Assembly: GCA_023445705.1 (NCBI GenBank)
Contig: JAEXKM010000288.1
Coordinates: forward strand, 1-8,652
From: Pseudomonadota bacterium
GTDB lineage: Bacteria; Pseudomonadota; Alphaproteobacteria; Caulobacterales; Caulobacteraceae
DNA: 8,652 nt
Direction: 5' to 3'
Made by a program: the position numbers and the translations under genes. Below are positions 5,471 through 8,652 of the stretch, one piece after another; the first letter of the stretch is position 1, and each line of letters begins with the position of its first letter. Below the pieces are notes generated by a model. It saw nothing but the letters and a program-made list of their open reading frames with translations. It was not told where the DNA came from and ran no database searches.

Positions 5471-7102
5471 CTAAGCGGTAGCACCAAGCGCGGTCAGCGC
5501 CTGGGCCTTCAGCGCCTTGTAGTCCAGCTTGCCGTTCGGGGCGCGGGCCACGGGGGCCAGAACCAGTTCGCGCGGCGCCTTGTAGTCGGCCAGCAAGCCC
5601 TTCACGTGGGCCGACAGGTCGGCCAAGCTCGGCGGGTTTTCGCCCACGAAGTCCACGATGGCGCCGATACGCTCGCCGAAGCGCGGGTCGGGCAGGCCGA
5701 CGACCGCCGCGTCGCGGACGCCCGGGAAGCGCTTCAGCGCCTCTTCGACTTCTTCCGGGAAGACCTTTTCGCCGCCGGTGTTGATCACCTGCGAGCCGCG
5801 GCCCAGCAGGGTGATAGAGCCGTCGGCCTCGACGGTCGCCCAGTCGCCCGGCACGCTCCAGCGCGTGCCTTCGAAGATCCGGAAGGTCTTCGCCGACTTC
5901 TCTTCGTCCTTGTAGTAGCCGATCGGCGTATGGCCGCCGACGGCGACCAGGCCGCGGACGCCGGAGCCCGGCTGCACGCGTTCGCCTTCTTCGGTGAACA
6001 CCGCCGCGTTCGGGCCGGTGGCGAACTTCGCCGTGCTGGCCGCCGCGCCGCCGCCCGAGGTCGACGAGGCCAGGCCCAGCGCTTCAGACGAACCCAGGCT
6101 GTCCATCAGCATGACGTTGGGGATGTGCTTCAGCAGGCCCTGCTTGTTCTCCAGGCCCCACATGGCGCCGGAGGACGCGATGCGCTTCAGGCTGGGCAGG
6201 GTCCAGCGGCCGGGATTGGCGTTCAGGGTGTCCAGCATCGGCGCGGCGAAGGCCGGGCCGACGATGATCAGGCTCGACACGCCCAGGCGCTCGACTTCGT
6301 CGAACAGCACGGCCGGATCGAACTTGCGGCCGGGCAGGGTCGCCACCGCGCCGCCGGCGATCAGCGTGCCGAACGAGATGAACTGGCCGGTAGCGTGCAT
6401 CAGCGGCGCGACGGGAATGGTGATGTTCATCGGCGCGCCGGTCGCATCGACCGCCTTGGCGCGCTCGCCGGCTTCCTCGACGCGCTCCATCGCCGGGAGG
6501 CCCAGCAACAGGTTGGCCCCGCCGCCCAGGCCCTTGAACAGGTCTTCCTGACGCCACATCACGCCCTTGGGCATGCCGGTCGTGCCGCCGGTGTACATGA
6601 TCAGCAGGTCGTCTGCGCTACGGCCCCACGGCGCTTCGTAATGGTCGGCGCCAGCCGCGACGATCGAATCGTAGTCCTTGGCCCAGTCGGGAACCGGGTG
6701 GCCTTCTTCGGCGACCGCGATCCAGACCTTCACCTTCGGCAGGCGGCCGCGCACCTTGTCGGCCATCTCGGCGAAGGACGAATGGAACACCACCGCCTCG
6801 GCGTCGGCGTTGTCGAACAGGTAGGTCAGTTCGTCGCCGCCATAGCGATAGTTGGTGTTGAACGGGACCAGACCGGCCTTGAAGGCGGCGAAATAGGTCT
6901 CGATGTATTCCGGCCCATTATAAAGATAGGCGGCGACCTTCGACTGCTTCGAAAGGCCGGCGTCGACCATGGCCTTGGCCAGCGCGTTGGCGCGGCGGTC
7001 GAAATCCTTCCAGGTAATGCTGCGGTCGCCCTGGATTTGGGCGATGCGATCGGGAGTGGCCGCGGCGACGGACTCCCAGAGGTTTGCGTAATTCCAAACC
7101 AT
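5471..7102 (-). CDS. Acyl-CoA synthetase, AMP-forming (FadD19-like, 543 aa)
   Basis: ANL-superfamily enzyme that activates a carboxylic acid with ATP and joins it to CoA in the cytoplasm. Core motifs are intact: the phosphate loop YTGGTTGMPKG at 170-180 followed by VMWR; DSLGSSE at 334-340; PGDW at 418-421; GRGSQVINTGGEKVFPEEVE at 434-453; and the adenylation Lys in PNGKLDY (Lys525). The YTGGTTG-x-PKGVMWR pattern and the motif spacing resemble mycobacterial FadD19-type enzymes, which act on steroid side chains or branched acids, more than E. coli FadD; this is from memory of those sequences. The substrate cannot be read here: no beta-oxidation or steroid genes are in the window. ATG at 7102 has GGAGG at 7109-7113, six bases upstream. 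It lies 90 nt behind the copper genes and is likely a separate transcript. Confidence 0.92.
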   Translation of the reverse strand: MVWNYANLWESVAAATPDRIAQIQGDRSITWKDFDRRANALAKAMVDAGLSKQSKVAAYLYNGPEYIETYFAAFKAGLVPFNTNYRYGGDELTYLFDNADAEAVVFHSSFAEMADKVRGRLPKVKVWIAVAEEGHPVPDWAKDYDSIVAAGADHYEAPWGRSADDLLIMYTGGTTGMPKGVMWRQEDLFKGLGGGANLLLGLPAMERVEEAGERAKAVDATGAPMNITIPVAPLMHATGQFISFGTLIAGGAVATLPGRKFDPAVLFDEVERLGVSSLIIVGPAFAAPMLDTLNANPGRWTLPSLKRIASSGAMWGLENKQGLLKHIPNVMLMDSLGSSEALGLASSTSGGGAAASTAKFATGPNAAVFTEEGERVQPGSGVRGLVAVGGHTPIGYYKDEEKSAKTFRIFEGTRWSVPGDWATVEADGSITLLGRGSQVINTGGEKVFPEEVEEALKRFPGVRDAAVVGLPDPRFGERIGAIVDFVGENPPSLADLSAHVKGLLADYKAPRELVLAPVARAPNGKLDYKALKAQALTALGATA

Positions 7103-7192
7103 GGCGATCCTCCATAACTAAAATATGGGGGGCATAGACGACAGCGTGGGCGGCGCTGTCAACGCCGCCTCGACGCCTTGCGCCACAACGGG
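7103..7192 (-). promoter_or_regulatory. Leader of the acyl-CoA synthetase gene with overlapping inverted repeats
   Basis: The 90-nt gap contains two inverted repeats that share bases: GACAGCG (7140-7146) with CGCTGTC (7154-7160), and GGCGGCG (7149-7155) with CGCCGCC (7163-7169). Only one can form at a time in RNA. Neither is followed by a T-run on the minus strand. A third imperfect site, CCATA-N7-TATGG at 7112-7128, overlaps the ribosome-binding site. The AT-rich TATTTT within it could be a -10 element, but I find no matching -35. The region may hold the promoter and operator of the acyl-CoA synthetase gene. Confidence 0.4.
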
Positions 7193-7672
7193 TCAGTGAT
7201 GTTCGTGCCCGGCCATAGGGTTGGCCGCGCCGGGCGCGCTCGCGGCGACCTGGAACTCCACCTTGAGCCGCGCCCCGCTTTGGAAAACCAGGGTCGCGGG
7301 GACCTTGTCGCCGCTCTTGAGCTGCTTGGTGAGGCCCAGCAGCATGATGTGATAGCCGCCGGGCGCCAGGGTGACCGCCTTGCCCGGCGCGATGGCCACG
7401 CCGGTGTCCTGGCGCTGCATGCGCATGACGCCGTCGGTCATCGAGCTCAGGTGGATCTCGGCCTTGTGCGCCGCCGGCGTCTCGACGGCCTTCAGGGCGT
7501 CGGGTTTGGTCCCGCGGTTGGTGATGACCATGAAGCCCGCGCCGTTCCCGCCGGCGGCCGCCGGCCGGCTCCACGGATTGGCGACCTCGATGGACCCCAG
7601 ACGATAGCTCGCGGCCTGGGCGGTTCCGACCAGGGCCAGGGTGATGGCGGCTGCGGTGATGAAGTGGCGCAC
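7193..7672 (-). CDS. Periplasmic copper chaperone of the PCuAC family (159 aa)
   Basis: PCuAC (DUF461) proteins bind Cu(I) in the periplasm and pass it to the copper sites of cytochrome c oxidase. Residues 1-21 are a signal peptide (MRH, hydrophobic stretch, AQA before ASY). The mature protein shows the family's ANPWSRPA at 31-38 and the Cu(I) ligand pattern: His74, Met85 (ten residues between), then His108 and Met110 in YHIM (22 residues between, where the classic motif has about 21). Met78 and Met83 lie nearby. The C-terminus is MAGHEHH, a likely extra metal-binding tail. The GTG at 7670-7672 is chosen because AAGGAG at 7679-7684 lies six bases upstream and the signal peptide starts there; the longer frame upstream merely overlaps the previous gene in another phase. 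It follows the YcnI gene after 10 nt, so the two are surely co-transcribed. Confidence 0.92.
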   Translation of the reverse strand: MRHFITAAAITLALVGTAQAASYRLGSIEVANPWSRPAAAGGNGAGFMVITNRGTKPDALKAVETPAAHKAEIHLSSMTDGVMRMQRQDTGVAIAPGKAVTLAPGGYHIMLLGLTKQLKSGDKVPATLVFQSGARLKVEFQVAASAPGAANPMAGHEHH

Positions 7673-7682
7673 CGGATTCTCC

Positions 7683-8168
7683 TTAGTGCTGATGGGTTTG
7701 GGTCTGGCCCGCCTTGGGGGCCACGACCAGGGAGGGCGCAGGATGGGACGGCCGTTCGCCGGCGGCCGGGATTTCGGTCCACTGGCTTTCCTGCTGACCG
7801 CAGGTCTGGACCGTCGGGAAGTAATAGGTGGCCGCGGCATCGGGCAGTTTGAGCAGGATCGCGAACTCGTCGAATTGCTCGTCGGGCAGTTCGCCGCGCC
7901 AGGTGACCGCCAGGACCTTGTCGCCGGCCCTTTCGATCTCCAGCCGCCAGCCCGGCTTGGCCTGGGGCCGCGCCGAAGCCATCTCGGCTGGAATCTCGAC
8001 CCGCACCGCCGTGGTCGGCGCGCTGCCGCAGCCATGGCCGACACGGAACACCACCGGCTGATAGGCTCCTGCCGTCGAAGTCCCCGGATCGGCCACGATG
8101 TGCGCAGCGGCGAGCGAGGGCGTCAGCATCAGCGCCGCCGCGAGTCCATATCGCCTCAGAACGCCCAT
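7683..8168 (-). CDS. YcnI/DUF1775 family periplasmic copper-binding protein (161 aa)
   Basis: YcnI-like proteins bind copper through the free N-terminal histidine of the mature chain. The signal peptide (MGVLRRYG then a hydrophobic core) ends SLAAA at 18-22, so cleavage would expose His23 as the first residue, as the family requires. Further signatures: VGHGCGSAPT at 43-52, KPGWRLE at 71-77 and the DEQFDEFAI region at 97-105. Cys47 and Cys123 are the only cysteines after the signal and could form a disulfide. There is no C-terminal membrane anchor, unlike many Gram-positive YcnI proteins; the chain ends QTQTHQH. ATG at 8166-8168 has GGAGG at 8175-8179, six bases upstream, and overlaps the receptor gene by 13 nt. 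The frame is open upstream but lacks the signal peptide there. With the receptor and PCuAC it suggests a copper relay. Confidence 0.88.
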   Translation of the reverse strand: MGVLRRYGLAAALMLTPSLAAAHIVADPGTSTAGAYQPVVFRVGHGCGSAPTTAVRVEIPAEMASARPQAKPGWRLEIERAGDKVLAVTWRGELPDEQFDEFAILLKLPDAAATYYFPTVQTCGQQESQWTEIPAAGERPSHPAPSLVVAPKAGQTQTHQH

Positions 8169-8652
8169 GCCACGCCTCCGAACACCGAGCGGCCTTCGCC
8201 GGGGAAGAATACGGCCGTCGAGACGCCCGGCGCGCTGGCGTCCGTCACCGCCGAGAAGTTCGACACATAGCGCTTGTCGGCCAGGTTGCGGGCTTCGACG
8301 AACAGGCTGACTCCGTCGGGCCCACGCCAGCCGGCGTTCAGCGACCAGATCGCATAGCCCGGTGCCTTCAGGGTGTTGGCGTAGTCGACATAGGTGTCGG
8401 CCATGGACCACTCCAGGGAGGGGGCGACGAACCAGCCCTGCGGATGATCGTAGCGTAGCTCGGCCCGATAGAGGTGCTCGGGAACCACCGGCAGGCGGTT
8501 GTCGCCATAGACGCTATCGCCCTCGAACCTGAAGTCGGACCAGGTGTAGGTCTGGCGCAGCCGCACCGGCCCCATCCGCCAGTCGAGCCCGGCTTCCAGG
8601 CCCTGGTGGATCGTGTCGCCGGCGTTGAAGGTCGCGGCCGGGATCTCGGGCG
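8156..8652 (-). CDS. TonB-dependent outer-membrane receptor, C-terminal 164 residues (5' end outside window)
   Basis: TonB-dependent receptors import metals or other scarce nutrients across the outer membrane. The frame is open from the window edge to the TGA at 8156-8158. The fragment has alternating aromatic/polar beta-strands: FNAGDTIHQGLEAGLDW near its start, LPVVPEHLYRAELRYDHP, FVEARNLADKRYVS (a conserved late-barrel motif of this family), and the terminal strand VFGGVAWAF ending in Phe, the usual signal for barrel assembly. The plug domain, TonB box and signal peptide lie outside, so the substrate cannot be read from this part. The downstream YcnI and PCuAC genes, the first overlapping by 13 nt, make copper the likely cargo (inference). 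It should be the first or an early gene of the operon. Confidence 0.9.
   Translation of the reverse strand, partial: PEIPAATFNAGDTIHQGLEAGLDWRMGPVRLRQTYTWSDFRFEGDSVYGDNRLPVVPEHLYRAELRYDHPQGWFVAPSLEWSMADTYVDYANTLKAPGYAIWSLNAGWRGPDGVSLFVEARNLADKRYVSNFSAVTDASAPGVSTAVFFPGEGRSVFGGVAWAF

Noticed and set aside
5225..7117. Open frame of 630 codons on the plus strand opposite the acyl-CoA synthetase gene
   Set aside because: Antisense shadow caused by high GC content; it runs through two unrelated genes and the gap between them, and shows no domain or plausible start site.
7672..8044. N-terminal extension of the PCuAC frame to an upstream start
   Set aside because: The extension overlaps the YcnI gene in another phase and is Arg/Pro-rich; the GTG at 7672 has a strong ribosome-binding site and begins a signal peptide.
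8169..8411. N-terminal extension of the YcnI frame
   Set aside because: It lies within the receptor coding sequence in another phase, and the ATG at 8168 has GGAGG and begins a proper signal peptide.

Overview
The window is GC-rich, with long genes, tight ATGA overlaps and protein signatures typical of Alphaproteobacteria. The hisS-hisZ-hisG order, the form of the histidyl-tRNA synthetase and the outer-membrane receptor with YcnI and PCuAC genes point to Caulobacterales (Caulobacter or Phenylobacterium type). That placement is by recognition, not by a search.

Layout. Positions 1-3009 (+) carry a translationally coupled histidine block: the 3' two thirds of hisS, then hisZ, then hisG, each pair overlapping by 4 nt. 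HisZ is a catalytically inactive HisRS paralogue that regulates HisG. HisG is unusual: it has a short-type catalytic core plus a C-terminal extension of about 85-100 residues. Positions 3010-3336 are a convergent intergenic region holding a strong bidirectional terminator, a second terminator for the opposing gene, several further hairpins, a FixK/FNR-like inverted repeat and a possible 19-codon ORF. A small regulatory RNA is possible here but unproven.

The rest of the window is read from the minus strand. 3337-5385 encodes a secreted M13 (neprilysin/PepO-type) zinc metallopeptidase with a TTG start. A hairpin with a T-run lies only 24 nt upstream of that start, in the 85-nt gap behind the next gene. 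5471-7102 encodes an acyl-CoA synthetase of the FadD19-like type. A 90-nt gap with two mutually exclusive inverted repeats follows.

Positions 7193-8652 (-) hold a compact copper-handling operon. In transcription order it is the C-terminal barrel of a TonB-dependent receptor (cut by the window edge), a YcnI/DUF1775 periplasmic protein overlapping it by 13 nt, and a PCuAC copper chaperone 10 nt further on. Together they suggest copper uptake across the outer membrane and periplasmic hand-off, probably to cytochrome oxidase; the substrate is inferred from the two partner families.

The gene content is mostly ordinary chromosomal material. The items most worth a second look are the extended HisG beside HisZ, the structured hisG/M13 intergenic region and the copper cassette. 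I see no mobile element, CRISPR array, tRNA or rRNA.
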